The position numbers and the translations under genes were made by a program. Of a stretch of 64,000 bases of DNA, positions 35,494 to 44,212 are shown in pieces. The DNA comes from Scleromatobacter humisilvae (GTDB taxonomy: Bacteria; Pseudomonadota; Gammaproteobacteria; Burkholderiales; Burkholderiaceae_C), in contig NZ_JAJLJH010000003.1 of the NCBI RefSeq assembly GCF_023231945.1, positions 1-64,000 on the forward strand, read 5' to 3'. Below the pieces are notes generated by a model, which saw only the letters and a list, made by a program, of their open reading frames with translations, was not told the origin of the DNA and ran no database searches. Every line of letters begins with the position of its first letter. Within the stretch, counting starts at the first letter, position 1.

Positions 35494-36387
35494 ATGGGAA
35501 ATCCCTACCAGGTCATCTGCCTCAGCGGCGTCGCACCGGATCTGTTCACGTCGGCCTATGGGCCGTTCGTCGTCAATCCGTGCAGCAGCCTGGGTGACAT
35601 CGCCGAGGCGCTGCACGCCAGCTCCTGCGACGCCTTGCTGGTCGAGGTGAAGACGCCGGCCGACTACGACAAGCTGCTCGCCTGGCCAGGCCTGGCGCAT
35701 GCGGTGATGGACTCGGCGGTGGTGGTCGTCGCGCCCGAGCCGACGCCCGCGCAGTGCATCAAGCTGCTGCAGATGGGCGTGCAGGACGTGCTGGCCAAGC
35801 GCCACGCGAGCGACGATTCGCTGGGCCGCGTGCTGCGCGTGGCCATCGAGCGCAAACGCATGGACGCCAGCGCCAAGCGCGCGTTCAGCACCGACCTGAC
35901 CACCGGCCTGCCCACGCACGCGCAGTTGCTCGAGCACATGACCCACCTGCTCGCGCTGCGCGAGCGCGAGCCCGCGGCGATGGCGCTGATCGTGCTGCGC
36001 CTCGAGGGCTTCCGCGCGGCCGAACTCGCGCTCGGCGCCGAGGCCGCCAACGTGCTGCGCCGCAAGGCCGCGGTGCGCCTGCGCGCGGCCCTGCGCGCCA
36101 GCGACGTCGTCGCCTCGCTGGGCTCCGACATGTACGGCGTGCTGCTCGCCTGGATCGACGCCGAGTCCGACGCCGACGGCGTCGCGCGCAAGCTGCTGTC
36201 CTCGCTGCGCCAGCCGTTCAACGTCGCCGGCCAGGATCTGCCGGTGATGGGCACGGTCGGCATCGGCCAGTACCCGGCGCACGGCAAGGATGCCGCTTCG
36301 CTGATGCGGCGCGCGGTCGGGCAGGCGTCCAACGGCAACGTGTCCGAGATCGGGCACGTGATCGCCGGGGCCGCCAACGACGAGTAG
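35494..36387 (+). CDS. Pseudo-receiver plus degenerate GGDEF protein
   Basis: 297 residues from ATG 35494; an in-frame ATG at 35374 would place the start inside the tRNA terminator. Residues 1-125 have receiver-like strands and helices ending in the typical linker LRVAIERKR, but DALLVEV replaces the phosphoacceptor strand, so phosphorylation is unlikely. Residues 130-290 follow the GGDEF fold (DLTTGLPTHAQLLEHM, then TVGIGQYPAHGKDAASLMRRA), but the signature is GSDMY near residue 210, so diguanylate cyclase activity is not expected. It may bind GTP or c-di-GMP or act as a scaffold. Convergent with the next gene. Confidence 0.8.
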   Translation: MGNPYQVICLSGVAPDLFTSAYGPFVVNPCSSLGDIAEALHASSCDALLVEVKTPADYDKLLAWPGLAHAVMDSAVVVVAPEPTPAQCIKLLQMGVQDVLAKRHASDDSLGRVLRVAIERKRMDASAKRAFSTDLTTGLPTHAQLLEHMTHLLALREREPAAMALIVLRLEGFRAAELALGAEAANVLRRKAAVRLRAALRASDVVASLGSDMYGVLLAWIDAESDADGVARKLLSSLRQPFNVAGQDLPVMGTVGIGQYPAHGKDAASLMRRAVGQASNGNVSEIGHVIAGAANDE

Positions 36388-36399
36388 GCCGCCAGTCGC

Positions 36400-37449
36400 T
36401 CAGTATGACGGCGGCTTGCGCAGCACCGTCTGCGGCCTGCGCGAGCGCATCAGCAGCACCCCGGCGACGAGGGCCGCGAGCAGCACGACGGCCGTGGCGA
36501 TCCACGACCACGGCAGGGCCTCGTCCTCGGTCGACGCCGCGGGCGCCGAGGCCGCGACCGCGGTGAACGGATTGAAGCCGCCTTCGCCCGGATCGCTGGC
36601 CGCCGACGCGACGACCGGCGACGCGGCGCGATTGCCCAGCAGCGCCGGCGGCACGATGCCCGTGGCACCGCCGCCGTAGCCGAGCACCCAGTGGTCGGCC
36701 GCCCAGTCGACGCGCAGGTCCTCGCCGTCGCTCGTCGGGTCCAGCGGCCGGTGCTGGAGCAGGGCCGGCGCGACGTCCGTCATCGACCACAGCTCGGCCT
36801 GCGGTGTCGCGCCGCGCACCGCGACGGCCACCGCGGCCAGGCCGTCGGTGCTGGCGGCCAGGCTGGTGGCTGCGGACGCGTCGCCCGCGTCGCCCGGGCG
36901 CTGCCAGACGCCGCCGGTGCCGAAGTTGCGGTCCAACGCGCCGTTGGCGTTCAGGTGGAAGACGACGGCGCGCGGGATGGCGACGCCGGTGACCTCGCCC
37001 GCGACCAGCACCGAACCGTCGGCCAGCGGCAGCAGGTCGTTGGGCTTGACCGCGACGCCGGCCGGCGTCAGCTGCAGCTTGCCCTGCACGCCCCAGCGCA
37101 GGTCGGCGTTGCCGTCGGCCAGGAAGCGCGCGATGACGGGCTGCGGCTGGTTGCCGGCGAGGCTGGAGCCGACCATCCACGTGCGTCGCGTGGCGTCGAC
37201 GCGGACGCTCGCTGGCGGGTCGTTGTTGGCGCCGAGCGTGAAGCTGGTCTGGCCGTTGCGGCCGAAGTGCTCGTCGGGGCCGGTGCCGTTGACGAAGCGC
37301 TTGAGCACGTAGTCGCTGGTGTCGGCCTGCGGGTCCTCGTTGACCGTCCAGCCGTTGTTGCCGTCTCGCACGGTGAGCGAGCCCGCGTGCGCGCTGGCGC
37401 CCGCGAGCGCGCACGCACCCGCGAGGATGGCGAGGGCCGCGGCCCTCAT
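36400..37449 (-). CDS. Exported protein with delta-60-like repeats and a C-terminal membrane anchor
   Basis: 349 residues. A signal peptide (AALAILAGACALAGASAHAG) is followed by a beta-rich body in which VVFHLNANGALDRNFGTGGV and RFVNGTGPDEHFGRNGQ resemble the delta-60/DUF5122 repeat, probably a beta-propeller. A C-terminal helix (WIATAVVLLAALVAGVLLM) and a basic tail RSRRPQTVLRKPP anchor it in the inner membrane with the body outside. The start overlaps the gabD stop by four bases (ATGA), indicating coupled translation. Function unknown. Confidence 0.72.
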   Translation of the reverse strand: MRAAALAILAGACALAGASAHAGSLTVRDGNNGWTVNEDPQADTSDYVLKRFVNGTGPDEHFGRNGQTSFTLGANNDPPASVRVDATRRTWMVGSSLAGNQPQPVIARFLADGNADLRWGVQGKLQLTPAGVAVKPNDLLPLADGSVLVAGEVTGVAIPRAVVFHLNANGALDRNFGTGGVWQRPGDAGDASAATSLAASTDGLAAVAVAVRGATPQAELWSMTDVAPALLQHRPLDPTSDGEDLRVDWAADHWVLGYGGGATGIVPPALLGNRAASPVVASAASDPGEGGFNPFTAVAASAPAASTEDEALPWSWIATAVVLLAALVAGVLLMRSRRPQTVLRKPPSY

Positions 37450-38924
37450 TTGCCGATGTCGCCGAGGCAGAGGTACTTGACCTCGAGATAGTCCTCGATG
37501 CCCTGGTGCGAGCCCTCGCGGCCGAGGCCCGATTGCTTGAAGCCGCCGAACGGTACCTCGGCCGTCGAGATCAGCCCGGTGTTGATGCCCACCATGCCGT
37601 ACTCGAGCGCCTCGCCGACGCGGAAGATGCGGCCGACGTCGCGCGTGTAGAAGTAGCTGGCCAGCCCGAACTCGGTGGCGTTGGCCAGCGCGACGGCCTC
37701 GGCCTCGGTCCGGAACTTCATCACCGGCGCCAGCGGGCCGAAGGTCTCTTCCTTCGTGCACAGCATCTCGGAGGAGACGTCGGCCAGCACGGTCGGCGTG
37801 AAGAAGCGGTCGTCGATGCGCGCGCCGCCGACGACGACGCGCGCGCCCTTGGCAAGTGCGTCGGAGATGTGCGCCTCGACCTTGGCCACGGCGTTGCCGT
37901 CGATCATCGGGCCCTGGTTGATGCCGGGCTCGAAGCCGTTGCCCACCTTGATGCCGCGCGCCTTCTCGGTCAGCCGCGCGATGAAGGTCTCGTAGACGCC
38001 TTCCTGCACGTAGAAGCGGTTCGCGCACACGCAGGTCTGGCCGGCGTTGCGGTACTTGGAGATCATCGCGCCCTCGACGGCCGAATCGATGTCGGCGTCG
38101 TCGAACACGATGAAGGGCGCGTTGCCGCCGAGCTCCAGCGACAGCTTCTTGATGGTGGGCGCGCACTGGCGCATCAGGATGCGGCCGACCTCCGTCGAGC
38201 CGGTGAACGACAGGTGGCGCACCGCGTCGCTCTCGCACAGCGCCTTGCCCACCAGCACCGAGTTGGCGCCGTCGGCGGTGACGACGTTGAGCACGCCCGC
38301 GGGCATGCCGGCGCGCTGCGCGAGCTCGGCCAGCGCGAGCGCGGACAGCGGCGTCTGCTCCGCCGGCTTGATCACGACCGGGCAGCCCGCGGCCAGCGCC
38401 GGCGCGACCTTGCGCGTGATCATCGCGATCGGGAAGTTCCACGGCGTGATGGCCGCGCACACGCCCACCGGCTGCTTCAGGATGATGTAGCGCTTGCCGT
38501 TGTCGGTGGTGGGGATCGTCTCGCCGTAGACCCGCTTGGCCTCCTCCGCGAACCACTCGATGAAGCTCGCGCCGTAGACGACCTCGCCGCGCGCCTCGGC
38601 CAGCGGCTTGCCTTGTTCGGCGGTGAGGATGCGCGCGAGGTCGTCGGCGTTGGCCACGATCAGCGAGAACCACTTCATCATGACCGCGTGGCGTTCCTTG
38701 GCGGTCTTCGCGCGCCAGGCCGGCCAGGCCTTGTCGGCGGCGGCGATGGCGTCCAGCGTCTCGGGCGTGCCGAGGTTGGGCACCTCGGCCAGCTTCAGGC
38801 CGGTGGCCGGGTCGTTGACGTCGAAGTGCGCGGCGCCGGCGATCCACTCGCCGCCGATCAGCGCCTGCGTCTTCAGCAGCCCCGCGTCGTTGAGCGTGGC
38901 GATGGGGGAAGTCTTCATGTCCAT
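37446..38924 (-). CDS. gabD: NAD(P)-dependent succinate-semialdehyde dehydrogenase
   Basis: 492 residues, full-length aldehyde dehydrogenase of the GabD group. It oxidises succinic semialdehyde, the product of GabT, to succinate. Visible motifs are ITPWNFPIAMITRK (cofactor site), FTGSTEVGR, the general base in LELGGNAPFIV and the catalytic Cys in NAGQTCVCANR, and the end ends KQSGLGREGSHQGIEDYLEVKYLC as in GabD enzymes. AGGAG precedes the start. gabT is upstream on the same strand, separated by 221 bases with a terminator, so gabD may have its own promoter. Confidence 0.95.
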   Translation of the reverse strand: MDMKTSPIATLNDAGLLKTQALIGGEWIAGAAHFDVNDPATGLKLAEVPNLGTPETLDAIAAADKAWPAWRAKTAKERHAVMMKWFSLIVANADDLARILTAEQGKPLAEARGEVVYGASFIEWFAEEAKRVYGETIPTTDNGKRYIILKQPVGVCAAITPWNFPIAMITRKVAPALAAGCPVVIKPAEQTPLSALALAELAQRAGMPAGVLNVVTADGANSVLVGKALCESDAVRHLSFTGSTEVGRILMRQCAPTIKKLSLELGGNAPFIVFDDADIDSAVEGAMISKYRNAGQTCVCANRFYVQEGVYETFIARLTEKARGIKVGNGFEPGINQGPMIDGNAVAKVEAHISDALAKGARVVVGGARIDDRFFTPTVLADVSSEMLCTKEETFGPLAPVMKFRTEAEAVALANATEFGLASYFYTRDVGRIFRVGEALEYGMVGINTGLISTAEVPFGGFKQSGLGREGSHQGIEDYLEVKYLCLGDIGK

Positions 38925-39059
38925 TGCGAAAAATCTCCTGGGGCCGCCGGCGGGTGACTGCAGTCGGGCTGCGAGCCGCGGCCTTCGATGATCACACTCT
39001 ACCCGTTGCGCCAGTGTGTCCCGGACGGCAAACGCCGGGGTTTGCCTGGGTCAATGCAA

Positions 39060-39104
39060 CCAAAAGAAATGCCGCCTGGACTGCGGCGAGCTCCCAGGCG
39101 GCAT
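39060..39104 (-). terminator. Rho-independent terminator of gabT
   Basis: Read on the minus strand, an 11-pair perfect stem (atgccgcctgg with ccaggcggcat, 14-base loop, 39069-39104) is followed by TTCTTTT. It lies 42 bases past the gabT stop and would limit read-through into gabD. Confidence 0.8.
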
Positions 39105-39145
39105 GGCGGGACGTCGGCGCGTGCTCGCGAGCCGCGCCGCCGGGC

Positions 39146-40438
39146 TTACGCGACGGCCTTGAAGGCGTCGGCCATGATGGCGAGGCCTTCGTCGATCAGC
39201 GCGTCGCTGGCCGTCAGCGGCACCAGCACGCGCACGACGTTGGCGTACGAGCCGCACGACAGCAGGATCAGCCCGCGCCTGGCCGCTTCCGCGCACAGGC
39301 GCTTGGTCAGGTCGGCGTCCGGCTTGTGCACGTCGCCGTCCTTGAACAGCTCGATGGCCACCATCGCGCCCAGGCCGCGCACGTCGACGATCTCCTTGTG
39401 CGCGCCGGCCATCTTCTTCAGGCCGGCGACGAGGCGTGCGCCGATGGACTTCGAGCGCTCGAGCAGGTTCTCTTCCTCGAACACGTCCAGCACGGCCAGC
39501 GCCGCGGCGCAGGCCAGCGGCGAGCCGGCGTAGGTGCCGCCGAGGCCGCCGGGGCCGGGCGCGTCCATCAGCGAGGCCTTGCCGATGACGGCCGAGATCG
39601 GGAAGCCGCCGGCCATCGACTTGGCCATCGTGATCATGTCGGGCGCGACGCCCCACTGCTCGCAGGCCAGCCAGGTGCCGGTGCGGCCGGCGCCGGTCTG
39701 CACCTCGTCGGCGATGAAGACGATGCCGTGCCTGTCGCACAGCGCGCGCAGCGCCTGCGCGAACGACGGCGTGATCGCGTAGAAGCCGCCTTCGCCCTGC
39801 ACCGGCTCGATGATGATGGCCGCGACGCGCTCGGCCTCGACGTCGTACTTGAACAGCGATTCGATCGACGCCAGCGCGTCGGCCTCCGACACGCCGTGCA
39901 GCGCGTTCGGGTACTTCGCGTGGTAGATCTCGGCCGGGAACGGGCCGAAGCCGGCCTTGTACGGCGCGACCTTGCCCGTCAGGCCCATGCCCAGCAGCGT
40001 GCGGCCGTGGAAGCCGCCGCCGAAGGCGATGATGGCCGAGCGCTTCGTCGCGGCGCGCGCGATCTTGACGGCGTTCTCGACGGCCTCGGCGCCGGTTGTC
40101 AGGAAGAACGCCTTCTTCTGGAAGTCGCCCGGGGCCTTGGCGATCAGGCGCTCGGCCAGGTCGATGTAGGGCTCGTAGGCCAGCACCTGGAAGCAGGTGT
40201 GGTGCACCTTGTCCAGCTGCGCCTTGACGGCCTCGACGATCTTCGGATGCCGATGGCCCGTGTTGAGCACGGCGATGCCGCCGGCGAAGTCGATGTAGCG
40301 CTTGCCTTCGACGTCCCACACTTCCGCGTTCTCGGCGCGATCGGCCACGATGTCGTAGGTCTGGCCCAGGCCCGTGGGCATGGCGGCGCGGCGGCGCGCC
40401 ATCAGGGCGGCGTTGTTCAGGTGGGCTTCACGTTGCAT
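39146..40438 (-). CDS. gabT: 4-aminobutyrate aminotransferase
   Basis: 430 residues, class III PLP aminotransferase of the GabT group. It moves the amino group of GABA to 2-oxoglutarate, giving succinic semialdehyde for GabD. The PLP Lys is K273 in TMAKSMAGGFP, D244 in ADEVQTG contacts the cofactor nitrogen, and FFLTTGAEAVENAVKIAR and GGFHGRT are family blocks. GGAG sits six bases before the start. The divergent MocR-type gene at 40607 is the likely regulator. Confidence 0.94.
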   Translation of the reverse strand: MQREAHLNNAALMARRRAAMPTGLGQTYDIVADRAENAEVWDVEGKRYIDFAGGIAVLNTGHRHPKIVEAVKAQLDKVHHTCFQVLAYEPYIDLAERLIAKAPGDFQKKAFFLTTGAEAVENAVKIARAATKRSAIIAFGGGFHGRTLLGMGLTGKVAPYKAGFGPFPAEIYHAKYPNALHGVSEADALASIESLFKYDVEAERVAAIIIEPVQGEGGFYAITPSFAQALRALCDRHGIVFIADEVQTGAGRTGTWLACEQWGVAPDMITMAKSMAGGFPISAVIGKASLMDAPGPGGLGGTYAGSPLACAAALAVLDVFEEENLLERSKSIGARLVAGLKKMAGAHKEIVDVRGLGAMVAIELFKDGDVHKPDADLTKRLCAEAARRGLILLSCGSYANVVRVLVPLTASDALIDEGLAIMADAFKAVA

Positions 40439-40538
40439 GGAGGACTCCGGCGCAGGGCGCGCTTTGCTGAAGAAATGAGGTGCGGCAGGTGTCTCGACAT
40501 TGCCAGACCGGGTGCATCGACTTTAGTTCCGGCCTACC

Positions 40539-40602
40539 GATACAGCCATGTACAGTTGCGGCGATTGGCTTGCGCACTGTGCAGGTCGTCGACCCGGTAC
40601 AG
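40539..40602. promoter_or_regulatory. Direct-repeat cluster in the gabT-regulator gap
   Basis: Four same-strand copies of an (N)GTACAG-like motif: GATACAG 40539, TGTACAG 40549, TGTGCAG 40578, GGTACAG 40596. Offsets are 10, 29 and 18 bases, roughly whole or near-whole helical turns. MocR-type regulators such as GabR bind direct repeats, so these are candidate sites. Confidence 0.45.
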
Positions 40603-40606
40603 ATCG

Positions 40607-41998
40607 ATGTTCACGCTGCAATCCGATTCCTCCACGCCGCTGGTCACGCAGATCGTCGACGGCCTGCGCCGGCTGATCGCCGACGGCAGCCTGCGCACCG
40701 GCGCGAAGATTCCGTCGATCCGCCAGTTCGCGAAGACGCACCAGGTCAGCGTGTTCACGGTGGTCGAGGCCTACGACCGGCTCGTCGCGCAGGGCTACCT
40801 CGTCTCGCGGCCGCACTCCGGCTTCTTCGTGCGGCGACGCGCGCCGGCCGAGGCCGCCGCCGTGCCGGGCCTGGCCTCGACCGCCAGCTTCGACGCCCAG
40901 TGGTACCTGCGCAGCATCTTCGAGAACCGGCACCTGGCCGTGAAGGCCGGCTGCGGCTGGCTGCCGCAGTCGTGGCTGTTCGAGGACGGCGTGCGCCGCA
41001 GCCTGCGCGGGCTGGCGGCCGAGAACGTCGAGCTCGACGGCTACGGCGACCCGCGCGGCCACCTGCCGCTGCGCGAGTTCATCCGCGACGCGATGGCCGA
41101 GCACGAGGTCTCGCTGCAGCCCGACCAGGTGCTGCTGACGCACGGCTCCAGCCACGCGCTCGACCTCGCCATCCGCCGCCTCGTGCGCGCGGGCGACGCC
41201 GTGCTGGTCGACGACCCCGGCTACTCCAACCTGCTGTTCGCGCTGCGCGTGGCCGGCGCGCGCCTGATCCCGGTGCCGCGCACGCCGCAGGGCTACGACC
41301 TCGCCGAGCTGGAGGAGGCCATCGTCACGCACCACCCGCGCGTGTTCTTCACGCAGCCGCGGCTGCAGAGCCCGACCGCGTCGACCGCCACCCTGGCGCA
41401 GCTGCACCGCGTGCTGCAGCTGGCCGACAAGCACGGCCTGACGATCGTCGAGAACGATCTCTACGTCGACCTCGATCCCGACCCGCGCCCGTCGCTCGCG
41501 AGCCTCGACCAGCTGGCGCGCGTGCTCTACGTCGGCAGCTACTCGAAGACGATCTCGCCCAACCTGCGCGTGGGCTACATCGCGGCGCACCCGGCGCTGA
41601 TCGACGACCTCGCGCAGCTCAAGATGATCTCCGGGCTGACGTCGTCGGCGTTCAGCGAGCGCCTGATCCTGGGCGCGCTGACGGAAGGCCGCTGGCGCAA
41701 GCACCTCAAGAGCCTGCGCACGCGCCTGGCCGAGGCGCACGAGGCCTGCGGCCAGCGGCTCGCGTCGCTGGGCTTCGAGCTGTTCCACGAGCCCAAGGCC
41801 GGCATGTTCCTGTGGGCGCGCCATCCGCGGCTGCCCGACCCGGTGGCGCTGTCCAACCGCGCCGCGCAGCACGACATCATGCTGGGCCCGGGCAACCTGT
41901 TCTCGGCGACGCTGCAGCCGACCGACTGGATGCGCTTCAACGTCGCGTTCGCCGACGATGCGCGGCTGCACGCGTTCCTGCAGGCCGAGCTCGGCTAG
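40607..41998 (+). CDS. MocR-type (GntR HTH plus aminotransferase fold) regulator, GabR-like
   Basis: 463 residues from ATG 40607. An N-terminal GntR winged helix (LVTQIVDGLRRLIADGSLRTGAKIPSIRQFAKTHQVSVFTVVEAYDRLVAQGYL) is joined to a class I aminotransferase-like domain with the PLP Lys K314 in YVGSYSKTISPNLRVGYI. MocR/GabR proteins use PLP and an effector to switch transcription. The divergent gabT makes GABA control the natural guess, though similar regulators serve PLP or taurine genes. Repeats at 40539-40602 lie in its promoter. Confidence 0.9.
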   Translation: MFTLQSDSSTPLVTQIVDGLRRLIADGSLRTGAKIPSIRQFAKTHQVSVFTVVEAYDRLVAQGYLVSRPHSGFFVRRRAPAEAAAVPGLASTASFDAQWYLRSIFENRHLAVKAGCGWLPQSWLFEDGVRRSLRGLAAENVELDGYGDPRGHLPLREFIRDAMAEHEVSLQPDQVLLTHGSSHALDLAIRRLVRAGDAVLVDDPGYSNLLFALRVAGARLIPVPRTPQGYDLAELEEAIVTHHPRVFFTQPRLQSPTASTATLAQLHRVLQLADKHGLTIVENDLYVDLDPDPRPSLASLDQLARVLYVGSYSKTISPNLRVGYIAAHPALIDDLAQLKMISGLTSSAFSERLILGALTEGRWRKHLKSLRTRLAEAHEACGQRLASLGFELFHEPKAGMFLWARHPRLPDPVALSNRAAQHDIMLGPGNLFSATLQPTDWMRFNVAFADDARLHAFLQAELG

Positions 41999-42074
41999 GG
42001 CCTGCTGGCAGAATGCCCGCGACCCGAAGCCCTCGCGTCACGGCGCTTCACCCACCCCTCAGGATCGATCGAAC

Positions 42075-43133
42075 ATGGCCTTTCACATCGCGATGCCCCG
42101 ACGCATGAGCGCGCAGGAGCTCGCCGCGGTCGACGCGAACGGCGACCGCCCCCGGATCGCGATGTCGATGATCGCGAAGGATCTCGGCGCGGTCGTCCAT
42201 GCGCCGGGCGAGGGCGCGGTGTCGTTCGCGGACAAGCTGCGCGCGAAGCTGGCGGGGCCCGAGTCGATGTGGGCGATGGCGCGCGACATCGCGGCCCGGG
42301 CCGCGCCCGGCGACGTCGTGTTCTGCGGCTCCGAGGCCGGCGGCCTGCAGGTCGCCAAGGCCTGCGCGGACTCGCGCGCCAGGCCGCGGGTCGGCATCTT
42401 CGTGCACAACCTCGACCGGCCGCGCGGCCGCGTCGCGCTGAAGCTGTTCGGCATCCGCCGCCACGCCGGCCTGCTGATGGCCTGCTCCGAGCTGCAGACC
42501 ACGTTCCTGCGCGACTACCTCGGCACCGACGACGCGCAGGTCAGGTTCGTCTGGGACCACACCGACAACGCGTTCTTCACGCCCGGCCCCGCGAGCCCGG
42601 ACAAGCGGCGTCCGCTGATCGTCAGCGTCGGCCTCGAGCAGCGCGACTACCGCACGCTGGCCGCCGCCACCGCGGACATGGACGTCGACGTGAAGATCAG
42701 CGGCTTCTCCGAGGACGCCGCCGTGCTGCAGCAGACCTTCCCCGACGTGCTGCCGGACAACATGAGCCGCAAGTTCTACGCGTGGACGGACCTGGTGCAG
42801 CTCTATCGCGACGCCGACGTCGTCGTCGTCAGCGTGCGCGAGAACAAGTACGCGGCCGGCGTGCAGTCGCTGCTGGAGGGCATGGCCTGCGGCCGGCCGG
42901 TCGTCGCGACGGCGACGGCGGGCTTGAAAAGCTACCTGGACGAGGACGTCGTGGCGAGCTTCGCGCCCGGCGACGTGGCGGGCCTGCGCGCGGCCATCGA
43001 GCGCACGCTGGCCGATCGTCCCGCCGCGGAGGCTCGCGCCGCGCGCGGTCTGGCGCTTGCGACCCGGCGGCACGGCATCGACGACTACGTCGCCAGGATC
43101 GTCGGCGACCTGCGGGCGCTGCAACGGGCCTGA
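42075..43133 (+). CDS. GT-B glycosyltransferase (GT4-like)
   Basis: 352 residues from ATG 42075. The N-half holds a nucleotide-binding-like pattern with VGIFVHNLDRPRGR and ACSELQTTFLRDYLG, and the C-half has the GT4 signature region VSVRENKYAAGVQSLLEGMACGRPVVATATAGLKSYL, where the Glu contacts the nucleotide sugar. Neither donor nor acceptor can be told. No polysaccharide genes flank it, so it is an isolated glycosyltransferase. A CAGAAT hexamer at 42009 could be its -10. The next gene converges after three bases. Confidence 0.82.
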   Translation: MAFHIAMPRRMSAQELAAVDANGDRPRIAMSMIAKDLGAVVHAPGEGAVSFADKLRAKLAGPESMWAMARDIAARAAPGDVVFCGSEAGGLQVAKACADSRARPRVGIFVHNLDRPRGRVALKLFGIRRHAGLLMACSELQTTFLRDYLGTDDAQVRFVWDHTDNAFFTPGPASPDKRRPLIVSVGLEQRDYRTLAAATADMDVDVKISGFSEDAAVLQQTFPDVLPDNMSRKFYAWTDLVQLYRDADVVVVSVRENKYAAGVQSLLEGMACGRPVVATATAGLKSYLDEDVVASFAPGDVAGLRAAIERTLADRPAAEARAARGLALATRRHGIDDYVARIVGDLRALQRA

Positions 43134-43136
43134 CGC

Positions 43137-44006
43137 TCAGCCCAGCCGGGGCTGGATTCCGAAGACCAGCCCGAAGATCACCGCCAGCACGGTGATCGCC
43201 AGCCAGATGCGCGACAGCACCTCGGTGGCGCGCTTTTCCTTGAGCGTCGCGGCCAGCTGATCCTGCAGCGCCGCGACCTGCTGGCGCAGCGCGGGCATCT
43301 CCAGCTGCGCGCTGACGGCCTCGGCGATCTGCGGCGCGATCAGCTCGCTGGCCTTGTCGTTGTTCCAGGTCGTCTTCAGTTCGCGGATCGACCGCGCGTA
43401 GAAGGTGCCGCCGCCGCCGGAGGTCGGCTTGACGGTGAAGCCCGAGCGCGCGAAGAAGTTGTCGCGCACGGCCAGCGCGTCCTCCGACTGCACGTCCACC
43501 TGGTAGAGCGAGCCGGTGAGCACCGTCGCGTCGGGATGGCGCTCGGCGACCCATTCGACCAGCAGCGCGCGCAGCAGGCTCATGATGCCCATGTTGGGCG
43601 GATCGGCCACGATCTGCCCCTTGGGGCCCAGGCGCGCCGCGCTGAGGCGCCGGCCGTCGGGACCGGCCATCTCGAGCACGCGGAACTGCAGCGCGTTGGT
43701 GGCGCGGCCCGTGCCGGTGCGCTCGGCGTAGCGCTGCGTCTTGCCGTCTCGCGGGTCGAACTCGACGAGCCAGCTGAGCTGGACGCGATAGAGGTGCTCG
43801 ACGCGGCTGTCGCTCTCGCCGCGCGCCGCGGACTCGAAGTACGTGACGGCCGCCACCCTCACGTGGCCCGACTTCATGCGCATGCGGAACACACGCGTGC
43901 GCCCGGGGCGCGCGGCGGTCTCCATCTCGTGCTGCGTGCTGATCCACGGCGCGACCGCGGGCGGTGCGTCGGCAGGGACTTCGGGCTCTGGCGGCTGGTC
44001 GGACAT
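43137..44006 (-). CDS. Tail-anchored protein of unknown function with a GNAT-like segment
   Basis: 289 residues from ATG 44006. A Pro-rich N-terminus leads to a mixed region ([17 protein letters not shown]..., [48 protein letters not shown]), whose last part resembles the helix-strand end of GNAT acetyltransferases ([10 protein letters not shown]). A coiled-coil-like stretch ([22 protein letters not shown]) precedes a single C-terminal membrane helix ([18 protein letters not shown]). This puts most of it in the cytosol, held at the membrane by its tail. I do not recognise the family. Confidence 0.7.
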   Translation of the reverse strand: MSDQPPEPEVPADAPPAVAPWISTQHEMETAARPGRTRVFRMRMKSGHVRVAAVTYFESAARGESDSRVEHLYRVQLSWLVEFDPRDGKTQRYAERTGTGRATNALQFRVLEMAGPDGRRLSAARLGPKGQIVADPPNMGIMSLLRALLVEWVAERHPDATVLTGSLYQVDVQSEDALAVRDNFFARSGFTVKPTSGGGGTFYARSIRELKTTWNNDKASELIAPQIAEAVSAQLEMPALRQQVAALQDQLAATLKEKRATEVLSRIWLAITVLAVIFGLVFGIQPRLG

Positions 44007-44128
44007 TGGCGGGCAGGTTGTCTGCGTCGATTGTGGAGCGCGTCGCGCCCGGGCAAGCGGAAAACCTGCCGCCATCGGTGACGTTGTACCGATTCCCGCC
44101 CGCAGCAGGCCGCACGACCCCCGCCTCT

Positions 44129-44134
44129 TATAAT
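44129..44134 (+). promoter_or_regulatory. Candidate -10 element of alaS
   Basis: Perfect TATAAT followed by CGAC, 78 bases before the alaS start. No good -35 box at normal spacing. Confidence 0.5.
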
Positions 44135-44212
44135 CGACGGCTCCGCGCGACCTCGTCGCACGCCCCATCGCCCGCCGGCCGTCGCCAGGCGCGGCCCCCA
44201 GAAAGTGCCGGA

